The position numbers and the translations under genes are program-made. This document shows positions 6,222-11,088 of a stretch of DNA of 11,088 nucleotides, in pieces. The DNA is from Candidatus Collierbacteria bacterium GW2011_GWB1_44_6 (GTDB lineage: Bacteria > Patescibacteriota > Microgenomatia > UBA1400 > MFAQ01), in assembly GCA_000998025.1 (NCBI GenBank), contig LCJG01000029.1:1-11088 (forward strand), in the 5' to 3' direction. The stretch's first letter is position 1. The number at the start of each line of letters is the position of its first letter. A model generated the notes under the pieces. The model made no database searches, was not told the DNA's origin, and saw nothing but the letters and a program-made list of their open reading frames with translations.

Positions 6222-7115
6222 ATGAAAAAATCTTCCCAGTCTAAAAAGAAAAAGTCAGCTTTGTCTTTACGTGGTATTGTGACAGTTCTTTTGGTAGTCG
6301 GTGCGGTAATTGGTTTGTTGCTTATATCCAGTAGGGTTTCTGGTAGACTCGCCGTTGCCCCCACTGCTCCAGAAAGTGAGCCACAAGCTGCCTATAAAAA
6401 AATTACCGCCAAGCCAACAAAGACACCACCAAAACCAGTCAAAGACACGCCAGCTCCAAAACCACCCAAAGACGAGCCAACGCCGGTACTAACAAAAGTG
6501 GTGGACAAACCAGTTACCACACCAACGAAGATACTGGTAGATAAGACTTGTGGCGGAGTCGTGTGTGCTAATGGATACAACTGCATAAATGAAATTTGTC
6601 AGGGCAACACTGATGTGTGGGAATGTGGTAGAAACACAGACACTGGAGCCCCGGTGTGCTGCACAGATCCAAGCTGCTTAAACGGAGATAAAGTTTGTGA
6701 GCCCCCAGGTAGATTGGAGTGTTTAGACAACGGTAAATATTGCCTTATCAAGGCAAATTCACCAGATTGTGGTGGATCTGCAACTCCAACAGAGACACCA
6801 ATAGTAATTCCTACAGCTACCCCCACCAAACCACCAGTTCTGGTGTGTGAAACGATGAGGGCTTATAAGAATAATGAAGATGTGACTAACATCCTGAATA
6901 CTATTAAGAAAAACGACGTGGTGGTATTTAAAGGTTACGCACCCAACACTCAAAAGGTGATATCTATGACTTTCCAGGTGACAATTGATAGGAGGGTTAT
7001 CCTAAAACAAGATGTTCCTGTCGAGATGTTGGGATCGAGATGGGTGGCATCTTTCCCTTATACTTTTTCAGGCTATGGAAGTCATGTTGTTAAGGTTATT
7101 TCTATAAACAAATAA
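6222..7115 (+). CDS. Membrane-anchored Cys-rich surface protein with Pro/Thr linkers
   Basis: The protein has 297 residues and belongs to no family that I recognise. It has a Lys-rich cytoplasmic N-terminus (1-15), a transmembrane helix (about 18-37), and a low-complexity Pro/Thr/Lys linker (about 46-105). Next is a compact domain of about 80 residues with twelve cysteines (KTCGGVVCANGYNC to SPDCGG), then a second Thr/Pro linker (PTETPIVIPTATPTKPP). The C-terminal domain of about 90 residues is predicted to be beta-rich (KKNDVVVFKGYA, KVISMTFQVTIDRR, GYGSHVVKVIS), possibly Ig-like. The cysteines imply disulfides outside the membrane. The last base of its TAA is the A of the next ATG, so it is translationally linked to the 7115 gene. 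Confidence 0.8.
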   Translation: MKKSSQSKKKKSALSLRGIVTVLLVVGAVIGLLLISSRVSGRLAVAPTAPESEPQAAYKKITAKPTKTPPKPVKDTPAPKPPKDEPTPVLTKVVDKPVTTPTKILVDKTCGGVVCANGYNCINEICQGNTDVWECGRNTDTGAPVCCTDPSCLNGDKVCEPPGRLECLDNGKYCLIKANSPDCGGSATPTETPIVIPTATPTKPPVLVCETMRAYKNNEDVTNILNTIKKNDVVVFKGYAPNTQKVISMTFQVTIDRRVILKQDVPVEMLGSRWVASFPYTFSGYGSHVVKVISINK

Positions 7116-8479
7116 TGAAAAAGAACAAAGCTTATCTAACAATCGCAGTTATCTTGTTGATCGTTGCTGTTTTGGGAATAGTCGGATATGGAGTCATGAA
7201 AAAAGAAGACACTGAGACTAGGACAAAGGCCGCTCCTGTGTGTGAATTGGCAATAAATATCGCGAAGCCGACGCCCACACCAACTCCTACCCCGACGCCA
7301 GTAAAGGCGTGTAACAGTATGTGTAGAAGTAGTTCACAATGTGAAAGTGGATTGACGTGTGTAAGGTCACCATGGGAGAGACAGGGGCGATGTAGAAATC
7401 CTCAGTGTAAGAAAAGCTCAACTTGTGTTTGTCCGACGCCGACACCATCACCCACACCCACACCGACCGTGGCAAAGTGCGAGAACTGTCAATATCAAGT
7501 GGATCTTTTCTACGGACCAGTACTTCAGAGCTTCGCTGGTGGAGTCAGGTATGCAGCAACAAGTAGATTGATTGCGGCGTTGAACGATTTTTCGGTTTTC
7601 CCGGGGTGTAAATTAAATTCTGTTCAGCCTATTACCCCTCCGACGGTAACACTTTCTGCGGGATGTGAAAACCCGATTGCGAATAAATATCTTGTACCGA
7701 CAAACGGAAAATATTTTGAAAAGAAATGGATTGATCTTCCGGGTGGATATGTCTACGCAACTATTACCAACACAACCAAAAAGTGTACTTATGATGTGGG
7801 ATTGGCCTCTTACAAAGCTAACGGCAATATCATTGATATCCAAAATTTAAATGATTATGCACATAAACTTTTGGGACCAGGACAGACAACCGAACTTATG
7901 GTCAAAATGCCGATGAATAACGATGCCGCAAGTTGCCATATTGACTTTGAGAAGCCGGCTATCTATCTCTATCCTGAGACAAAGACAGAGGTCTCGGTAA
8001 AGGTGGATGTAAACGGTAGGCTGACAAAGACAGATCCTGAATATGGAACTGGATGGAATGTGACTGCCGACCCGTCTGGTTTGATTGATGGCAAGTATGA
8101 TTATCTATTTTATGAAGCAAATGTAAATAAAATTGAATTGCCGACTGAAGGCTGGGTGGTGGCGAAGTCTGACCTGAATGGTTGGCTTGATAAGTATCTT
8201 CCAAAACTGGGTTTGAATGAAAAAGAGAGCACTCAATTTAAAGAGTATTGGCTAACTAGATTGCCTTTGAGCAAATATTTCGAAATCAAGCTCATGTCAA
8301 ATGCTTATTTAGATGAAAACCTGGCTTTAGATATAAATCCGAAACCAGAGACAGTTATCCGTGTTGAATTGGTATTCAAGGGTATAGATACACCGACTGA
8401 ACTAGAGGCGCCTGAAATTATGACACCAGCACGAAAAGGTTTCGTGGTTGTTGAGTGGGGTGGAGTGGTAATGGAATAA
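7115..8479 (+). CDS. Membrane-anchored Cys-rich protein with C-terminal KPAIYLYP-type domain
   Basis: The 454-residue partner of the upstream gene has a transmembrane helix at about 7-27, then (PT)n linker 1 at about 51-62. A Cys knot-like segment with eight cysteines (CNSMCRSSSQC to TCVC) and (PT)n linker 2 at about 107-122 follow. Next comes a middle domain of unknown type beginning KCENCQYQVDLFYG. The C-terminal part from about residue 279 begins EKPAIYLYPETKTEVSVKV and continues through YGTGWNVTADPSG, YDYLFYEAN and VVVEWGG. I recall KPxIYLYP-type domains as recurrent uncharacterised exported domains in several bacteria. No catalytic motif is obvious. The gene ends before a strong terminator at 8497-8523. 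Confidence 0.82.
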   Translation: MKKNKAYLTIAVILLIVAVLGIVGYGVMKKEDTETRTKAAPVCELAINIAKPTPTPTPTPTPVKACNSMCRSSSQCESGLTCVRSPWERQGRCRNPQCKKSSTCVCPTPTPSPTPTPTVAKCENCQYQVDLFYGPVLQSFAGGVRYAATSRLIAALNDFSVFPGCKLNSVQPITPPTVTLSAGCENPIANKYLVPTNGKYFEKKWIDLPGGYVYATITNTTKKCTYDVGLASYKANGNIIDIQNLNDYAHKLLGPGQTTELMVKMPMNNDAASCHIDFEKPAIYLYPETKTEVSVKVDVNGRLTKTDPEYGTGWNVTADPSGLIDGKYDYLFYEANVNKIELPTEGWVVAKSDLNGWLDKYLPKLGLNEKESTQFKEYWLTRLPLSKYFEIKLMSNAYLDENLALDINPKPETVIRVELVFKGIDTPTELEAPEIMTPARKGFVVVEWGGVVME

Positions 8480-8496
8480 ATTACTATTAGACATGA

Positions 8497-8523
8497 AAAC
8501 CCCCGCCTAACTGGCGGGGGTTT
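8497..8523. terminator. Bidirectional intrinsic terminator
   Basis: The perfect 11-bp stem AAACCCCCGCC (8497-8507) / GGCGGGGGTTT (8513-8523) has a 5-base loop. It separates the convergent genes ending at 8479 (plus) and 8531 (minus). T-runs follow or are built into the 3' arm on both strands. Confidence 0.85.
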
Positions 8524-8530
8524 GGAGGAA

Positions 8531-8803
8531 CTAGACGGGTCTTGAGAAGGAGTACTCGACGGTTACTTCTGGATTTAACTCAAGAGCGGTAAATAATTCG
8601 CTAAGGGCCCAGGTGACATAAGGGAATGAAGAAATAAGAAAAAGATCGGCTGTTTTTATTCCTGTTCTGACCATTCCGTATTTTTTGAGACTTACATATT
8701 GGACGGAGCACCATAGAGTAAAGATGCTTAAGGTGTGCAGAAGATCCTGTTCGTTTGAAAAAGAAATGGACAAGGTTAAAATGTGCTTGGGTTTTTTGCT
8801 CAC
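8531..8803 (-). CDS. Small hypothetical protein, GTG start
   Basis: The protein has 90 residues, begins MSKKPKHILTLSISF, and I do not recognise it. The start is GTG at 8803 with GGAGGT 5 bases upstream (8809-8814), so the start is well supported despite the short length. There is no signal peptide. A moderately hydrophobic segment around residues 49-70 (IKTADLFLISSFPYVTWALSEL) might be amphipathic or membrane-associated. The gene ends with TAG just inside the bidirectional terminator. Being terminated on both flanks, it is probably monocistronic. Confidence 0.65.
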   Translation of the reverse strand: MSKKPKHILTLSISFSNEQDLLHTLSIFTLWCSVQYVSLKKYGMVRTGIKTADLFLISSFPYVTWALSELFTALELNPEVTVEYSFSRPV

Positions 8804-8808
8804 GGTAT

Positions 8809-8814
8809 ACCTCC
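8809..8814 (-). promoter_or_regulatory. Shine-Dalgarno GGAGGT fixing a GTG start
   Basis: GGAGGT lies 5 bases before GTG at 8803. The same motif with the same spacing precedes the TTG start of the lipoprotein gene at 10090. Confidence 0.75.
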
Positions 8815-8831
8815 GAGTGTGATCTTTGAGT

Positions 8832-8839
8832 ATTTTACA
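8832..8839 (-). promoter_or_regulatory. Possible -10 TGTAAAAT for the small hypothetical gene
   Basis: TG-TAAAAT on the minus strand resembles the element at 3276-3283, but here it is followed by a leader of about 22 bases that contains GGAGGT. The -35 region (TCTCAA) is poor. It sits next to the -35 box of the divergent SIMPL gene. Confidence 0.35.
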
Positions 8840-8845
8840 GCTAAT

Positions 8846-8874
8846 TTGACTTGTTTGAGAGGGATAGGTAAACT
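8846..8874 (+). promoter_or_regulatory. Promoter TTGACT-17-TAAACT, predicted leaderless start
   Basis: TTGACT (8846-8851), a 17-base spacer and TAAACT (8869-8874) form a good sigma70-type promoter. The -10 ends exactly 6 bases before ATG at 8881, so the expected start point is the A of the start codon. This is the best example of a leaderless arrangement in the window because both boxes are present. Confidence 0.7.
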
Positions 8875-8880
8875 GAAAAT

Positions 8881-9642
8881 ATGGATAAAACTGACTTGGA
8901 TGTATTTATTAAATGGATATTGGGAGGACTGATGATCCTAGGGGCAGTCTATTTTTTCCCCTGGGGAGATATTACTTGGGGGAGGGTGATCTTGAAAAAT
9001 GAAGCCGTGGTGACGGTAACTGGCTATGCTGAGTCGGAGGAAAAAAACCAGGTGGCGATGTTCTCGGCTGGAGTGACGTCAATTAACGACAACAAAGACA
9101 CTGCTGTAAATGAAGTAAATACTAAAATGACCGCTTTAATAATGGTGGTGAAAAATTTTGGCATCGATGAGGCAGATATCCAAACTCAACAAGCAAGTGT
9201 ATATCAAATGCAAGAAAATCTTGATCCAACCCTGATCGGGAGAGGCGGGGTGAAGCTGGGGCAGTGGAATGCTAGCAATACTATCTCGATAACATTGAGA
9301 GACGTTGATAAAGCGGGGGAGCTGACTGACATCTTGAACCAGAGTGGAGCAAACAATGTATATGGCCCGAACTTTCAGCTGGATACAAGTAAGAAAGCCG
9401 AAGACAAATTGATGGGAGCAGCGGTAGCCGACGCAAAAGTAAAAGCCGAAGCAATGGCCGCAGCAAGTGGTGCAAAGCTTGGGAAAGTAGTTTCCATAAA
9501 CGAAAGCGGGACCGCTTCACCAGTTTACCCATTATTCGCTAGAGCGGAGGCTAAAAGCATGGATCTAGCAGTGCCAGCCCCGGTAGAAGTGGGAACAACC
9601 AAGATCAGCAAGACGGTGACGGTCGTCTGGAGTTTGAGATAA
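8881..9642 (+). CDS. SIMPL domain (DUF541) membrane-anchored protein
   Basis: The 253-residue protein has an uncleaved N-terminal anchor (about 9-28) followed by a SIMPL/DUF541 domain. Visible hallmarks are AVVTVTGYAESEEKNQVAMFSAGVTS at the domain start, helix-rich NKDTAVNEVNTKM, FGIDEADIQTQQASVYQ, the strand NASNTISITLRDVDKAGELTDIL, GANNVYGPNFQLDT, and AKAEAMAAASGAKLGKVVSINES. It closes with the strand TTKISKTVTVVWSLR. The family includes periplasmic or outer-membrane proteins tied to stress tolerance, with no enzymatic activity established; here it would be displayed outside the cytoplasmic membrane. The promoter is at 8846-8874, and the stop abuts a terminator. Confidence 0.9.
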   Translation: MDKTDLDVFIKWILGGLMILGAVYFFPWGDITWGRVILKNEAVVTVTGYAESEEKNQVAMFSAGVTSINDNKDTAVNEVNTKMTALIMVVKNFGIDEADIQTQQASVYQMQENLDPTLIGRGGVKLGQWNASNTISITLRDVDKAGELTDILNQSGANNVYGPNFQLDTSKKAEDKLMGAAVADAKVKAEAMAAASGAKLGKVVSINESGTASPVYPLFARAEAKSMDLAVPAPVEVGTTKISKTVTVVWSLR

Positions 9643-9668
9643 AAAAAGATCTCCTCGGGGGAGATCTT
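9641..9668. terminator. Hairpin terminator, strongest for the minus strand
   Basis: The stem AAGATCTCC (9646-9654) / GGAGATCTT (9660-9668) has a 5-base loop. On the minus strand it is followed by seven T (9641-9647), a good intrinsic terminator for the lipoprotein gene ending at 9698. It also lies directly after the stop of the SIMPL gene. Confidence 0.7.
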
Positions 9669-9697
9669 AGGTGTTGATGATTTGTAGACTGTGATTT

Positions 9698-10090
9698 TCA
9701 GTCGATGCGAGTAATAATGCCACCCTCTTGCATGATGACTATGAGTTCGGCACTATTACTGCATCCTCCTCCAAGGTAGTCATGTGAGCCTGCAACAAAT
9801 GTGTAAATACCGGCGGCATCTTCATAGACGAAGTCCCAATTCGTTTCAAGGACCGAATCCTTAATAACAATTGTCTTGTCGTCGTCGTACTCTGTGCAGG
9901 TGGTGTCAGTAATGATGCTTGCTGTGCAGTTTTCGCAATCGACCTGGTAGGTGATGCTTTGGCCACCATATGCAATGGTGGTAAATTTTGAAAGACCTTC
10001 GTACTCTTGAACCGCAGGCGGTGGGGTGCAAGCGGCTAAGAGGGAAATCAGGATCAACGCAGTGAGTAATTTATAAGACTGGGTTTTCAA
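9698..10090 (-). CDS. Small lipoprotein of unknown function, TTG start
   Basis: The protein has 130 residues. A type II signal peptide is clear: MKTQSYKLLTALILISLLAAC, with lipobox L18-A19-A20-C21. Cys21 would be lipidated and the protein tethered to the outer face of the membrane. The mature part has four more cysteines (CENC, TTC, GGC) and is acidic and probably beta-rich; no domain is recognised. The start codon is TTG with GGAGGT 5 bases upstream (10096-10101). TGA is the stop, evidence that TGA is not recoded to glycine. The gene has its own near-consensus promoter and a terminator. Confidence 0.8.
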   Translation of the reverse strand: MKTQSYKLLTALILISLLAACTPPPAVQEYEGLSKFTTIAYGGQSITYQVDCENCTASIITDTTCTEYDDDKTIVIKDSVLETNWDFVYEDAAGIYTFVAGSHDYLGGGCSNSAELIVIMQEGGIITRID

Positions 10091-10095
10091 GGTGT

Positions 10096-10101
10096 ACCTC
10101 C
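10096..10101 (-). promoter_or_regulatory. Shine-Dalgarno GGAGGT fixing a TTG start
   Basis: GGAGGT lies 5 bases before TTG at 10090. The TTG places the signal peptide at the very N-terminus, which supports this start. Confidence 0.75.
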
Positions 10102-10125
10102 GTGGGTGAAATATGTGCTTGGGGG

Positions 10126-10154
10126 AGTATAGACAAAATGTCTTATAATGTCAA
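10126..10154 (-). promoter_or_regulatory. Promoter TTGACA-17-TATACT with spacer palindrome
   Basis: On the minus strand a consensus -35 TTGACA (10149-10154), a 17-base spacer and TATACT (10126-10131) drive the lipoprotein gene. The spacer contains the inverted repeat AGACA-AAA-TGTCT (10131-10143, plus-strand reading), a candidate operator. The leader is about 30 bases long and contains GGAGGT. Confidence 0.75.
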
Positions 10155-10162
10155 GTCGCCGA

Positions 10163-10192
10163 TTGACGACAAGCCCTATAGTGCACTATAAT
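10163..10192 (+). promoter_or_regulatory. Promoter TTGACG-18-TATAAT overlapped by a 14-base palindrome
   Basis: TTGACG (10163-10168), 18 bases and consensus TATAAT (10187-10192) drive the small membrane protein gene. The perfect palindrome TATAGTGCACTATA (10177-10190) covers the spacer and the first part of the -10 box, a classic repressor position. The -35 box is 8 bases from the divergent -35 box of the lipoprotein promoter. Confidence 0.75.
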
Positions 10193-10227
10193 GTTCGGAG
10201 CTGAAGTTCTTTGAATTCTGTCTCGTG

Positions 10228-10232
10228 AGGAG
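10228..10232 (+). promoter_or_regulatory. Shine-Dalgarno AGGAG
   Basis: AGGAG lies 5 bases before ATG at 10238 and supports translation of this short reading frame. Confidence 0.65.
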
Positions 10233-10237
10233 TAAAC

Positions 10238-10441
10238 ATGGATATGTTGCTGTTTTACATTATTTGGGTGGCGTTGGCGGGTCTAGCCTATGCTTTGGGG
10301 AGGCTAACTAAGTGCTACATCATGCGGTACAAGTATGATGATCGGTGGTGGAGGGAGTGGAAGCAGTATTTCTTAAATAATGTGTATTTATGTGCTGCTG
10401 TCGCCATAATGGCAGCGCTGATCAGGCTATTCCTGAGGTAA
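10238..10441 (+). CDS. Small two-helix membrane protein
   Basis: The protein has 67 residues and belongs to no recognised family. Two hydrophobic segments (about 4-21, LLFYIIWVALAGLAYALG, and about 48-66, NVYLCAAVAIMAALIRLFL) flank a basic and aromatic loop (KCYIMRYKYDDRWWREWKQY). The charge distribution suggests a hairpin with the loop in the cytoplasm. Although short, it has a near-consensus promoter, an AGGAG ribosome site and a possible terminator, all of which favour a real gene. It is the last protein gene before the rRNA operon. Confidence 0.65.
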   Translation: MDMLLFYIIWVALAGLAYALGRLTKCYIMRYKYDDRWWREWKQYFLNNVYLCAAVAIMAALIRLFLR

Positions 10442-10464
10442 GCAAATAACTTGGAGCTGTTTTG

Positions 10465-10494
10465 AAACATGGGGAGACCCGGGTTTTTATGTTT
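10465..10494 (+). terminator. Possible terminator of the small membrane protein gene
   Basis: Outer arms AAACAT (10465-10470) and ATGTTT (10489-10494) flank an inner GGG-GAGA-CCC hairpin and a T5 run; six T also occur at 10492-10497. Individual stems are short, so this is tentative. The T-rich stretch could also serve as an upstream element of the rRNA promoter. Confidence 0.35.
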
Positions 10495-10508
10495 TTTGGC
10501 ACACCTAC

Positions 10509-10537
10509 TTGCGTGAAAGCGGGAGGCTTGTTATAAT
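10509..10537 (+). promoter_or_regulatory. rRNA operon promoter TTGCGT-17-TATAAT
   Basis: TTGCGT (10509-10514), a 17-base spacer and consensus TATAAT (10532-10537) lie about 120 bases before the tRNA-like element and 430 before 23S. A T-rich stretch (10484-10497) sits where an UP element would be. No 16S sequence lies between this promoter and the 23S. Confidence 0.7.
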
Positions 10538-10627
10538 TCTCTTTGTCCTTAGCAGACAATATGAAGATAAACCGAACAGTGAGCACAAAAGCCCCCTAGG
10601 TTTTTTGCCGCTTTGGTCGTATTCTGG

Positions 10628-10648
10628 TCCGCTAAAGGCGGATTTTTT
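10628..10648 (+). terminator. Terminator-like hairpin with T6 in the rRNA leader
   Basis: TCCGC (10628-10632) pairs with GCGGA (10638-10642) around a 5-base loop, followed by six T. It lies only 10 bases before the tRNA-like element, inside the transcribed leader. An upstream CCGCTTT could pair with the same 3' arm as an alternative fold. This is compatible with attenuation, or with a site normally overridden by rRNA antitermination. Confidence 0.45.
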
Positions 10649-10657
10649 GTTAGGCAC

Positions 10658-10728
10658 GGGCCGTTAGCTCATCTGGTAGAGCGGTCGCCTAGGCGACAGG
10701 TGGTTCCGATAGATCGGAGCACGGTCTA
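10658..10728 (+). pseudogene. tRNA-like cloverleaf lacking a usable anticodon (degenerate tRNA)
   Basis: All four stems form. The acceptor is GGGCCGT (10658-10664) with ACGGTCT (10721-10727) and discriminator A10728. The D-stem is GCTC/GAGC with a GG-containing loop. The anticodon stem is GTCGC (10684-10688) / GCGAC (10693-10697), the variable loop AGGTG, and the T-stem GTTCC (10703-10707) / GGAGC (10716-10720). However, the anticodon loop is only CTAG, four bases instead of seven, and the T-loop is GATAGATC instead of TTCRANY. CCA is not encoded. Its position before tRNA-Ala recalls the tRNA-Ile of standard rRNA spacers, while the 5' half also resembles tRNA-Lys. It is a tRNA-derived relic or a structured processing element rather than a decoding tRNA. 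Confidence 0.6.
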
Positions 10729-10737
10729 CTGAAAATT

Positions 10738-10811
10738 GGGCTTGTAGCTCAGTTGGTTAGAGCGCTGCATTTGCAATGCAGAGGTCAAGGGTTCGAATCC
10801 CTTCAGGTCCA
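10738..10811 (+). tRNA. tRNA-Ala (anticodon TGC)
   Basis: This is a complete cloverleaf of 74 bases. The acceptor is GGGCTTG with CAGGTCC and discriminator A. The D-arm contains AGTTGGTTA. The anticodon stem is CTGCA/TGCAG with loop TTTGCAA and anticodon TGC at 10772-10774. The T-arm has GGGTTCGAATCCC. CCA is not encoded, so it must be added by tRNA nucleotidyltransferase. Its place directly before 23S rRNA is usual for bacterial rRNA spacers. Confidence 0.97.
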
Positions 10812-10830
10812 CTCTAACTAAACCTTGATC

Positions 10831-10887
10831 TGGTGATTGACTCTAGGGAAGTGACACCCTAAAATCAACCACGAGCTCAAGGAGCTC
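10831..10887 (+). other. rRNA spacer hairpins between tRNA-Ala and 23S
   Basis: Two structures are visible. The first pairs TGG-TTGA (10831-10840) with TCAA-CCA (10865-10871), enclosing TAGGG (10844-10848) / CCCTA (10857-10861). The second is GAGCTC-AAG-GAGCTC (10873-10887), a 6-bp stem with a 3-base loop. They are probable elements of pre-rRNA folding and processing. Downstream, CCTTGAAAAGTGAATAG (10897-10913) resembles a motif common just before 23S in Gram-positive spacers. Confidence 0.5.
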
Positions 10888-10969
10888 AGAAAGTTGTTCC
10901 TTGAAAAGTGAATAGATTATGCAAGTAGATCGCACGAATTCAAATTCAAATTTGAAAGCAAATATTATT

Positions 10970-11088
10970 GATTTATTCTACTCAAGCATTCAGTGGATGC
11001 CTTGGCAGTAAAAACCGAAGAAGGACGTTTCAAGTCTGCGAAAGTTGTCGGGGAGGTGACAAGAACTTATGATCCGGCAGTGTCCGAA
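10970..11088 (+). rRNA. rrl: 23S ribosomal RNA, 5' end only
   Basis: The 23S 5' domain signature is clear: CAGTGGATGCCTTGGCAG (10991-11008), then GAAGGACGT, TCTGCGAAAG, TCGGGGAGGTGACA and GTGTCCGAA at the right edge. Aligning TGGATGCC with the E. coli gene places the mature 5' end near 10970, with an uncertainty of a few bases. Most of the gene lies beyond the window. The operon upstream contains tRNA-Ala and a tRNA-like element but no 16S gene. Confidence 0.93.

Noticed and set aside
7267..7470. Short repeats that could suggest a CRISPR or tandem repeat array
   Set aside because: They are codons for Pro-Thr linkers of a membrane protein, with irregular synonymous changes and no spacers of uniform length. 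No CRISPR array or insertion sequence was seen anywhere in the window.
10442..10657. Possible 3' end of a 16S rRNA gene before tRNA-Ala
   Set aside because: There is no conserved 16S 3' region or anti-Shine-Dalgarno sequence here; the stretch holds a promoter, a leader and a terminator-like hairpin.
1..11088. TGA recoded as glycine, as in Gracilibacteria and Absconditabacteria
   Set aside because: No gene needs an in-frame TGA to be complete, and the lipoprotein gene at 9698 ends naturally with TGA.

Overview
The window looks like a piece of a Candidate Phyla Radiation (Patescibacteria) chromosome, most likely of Microgenomates type. This is inferred from family content, not from a search. 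Genes are short and densely packed on both strands. Many encode single-pass membrane proteins with Thr/Pro-rich linkers. A CHRD-like HIHVG protein, a DUF4349 protein, a SIMPL-domain protein and a protein with a C-terminal KPAIYLYP-type domain sit close together, and the 23S rRNA operon is not preceded by a 16S gene. TAA, TAG and TGA all end genes here, so the standard bacterial code (table 11) fits.

Layout. Positions 1-1676 (minus strand) hold a truncated cupin gene downstream of a putative HD-domain phosphohydrolase; this pair looks more GC-rich than its neighbours. Positions 1875-3269 (minus) hold an unrecognised 254-residue protein downstream of a metallo-beta-lactamase-fold hydrolase. Positions 3384-4825 (plus) hold the CHRD-like protein and the DUF4349 membrane protein. 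Positions 4832-5455 (minus) encode a compact diguanylate cyclase, divergent from a HAD phosphatase (5502-6143). Positions 6222-8479 are a two-gene operon of membrane-anchored, Cys-rich surface proteins with Pro/Thr linkers, closed by a strong bidirectional terminator. Then come a small hypothetical protein (minus), a SIMPL protein (plus), a lipoprotein (minus) and a small two-helix membrane protein (plus). From 10509 an rRNA-type promoter drives a leader, a tRNA-shaped element with no usable anticodon, tRNA-Ala(TGC) and the start of 23S rRNA, which runs off the right edge.

How the parts relate. There is no obvious single pathway. The most coherent theme is the cell envelope: at least seven of thirteen proteins are membrane-anchored or exported. 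The most interesting signals are regulatory. Several genes have a -10 box exactly 6 (once 5) bases upstream of ATG and no Shine-Dalgarno sequence, which predicts leaderless mRNAs; others in the same window have strong GGAGG-type sites and sometimes GTG or TTG starts. A second signal is the complete cloverleaf at 10658-10728, whose stems are intact but whose anticodon loop is a tetraloop and whose T-loop lacks the consensus. A third is a pair of back-to-back promoters (10126-10192), each with a palindrome in its spacer.
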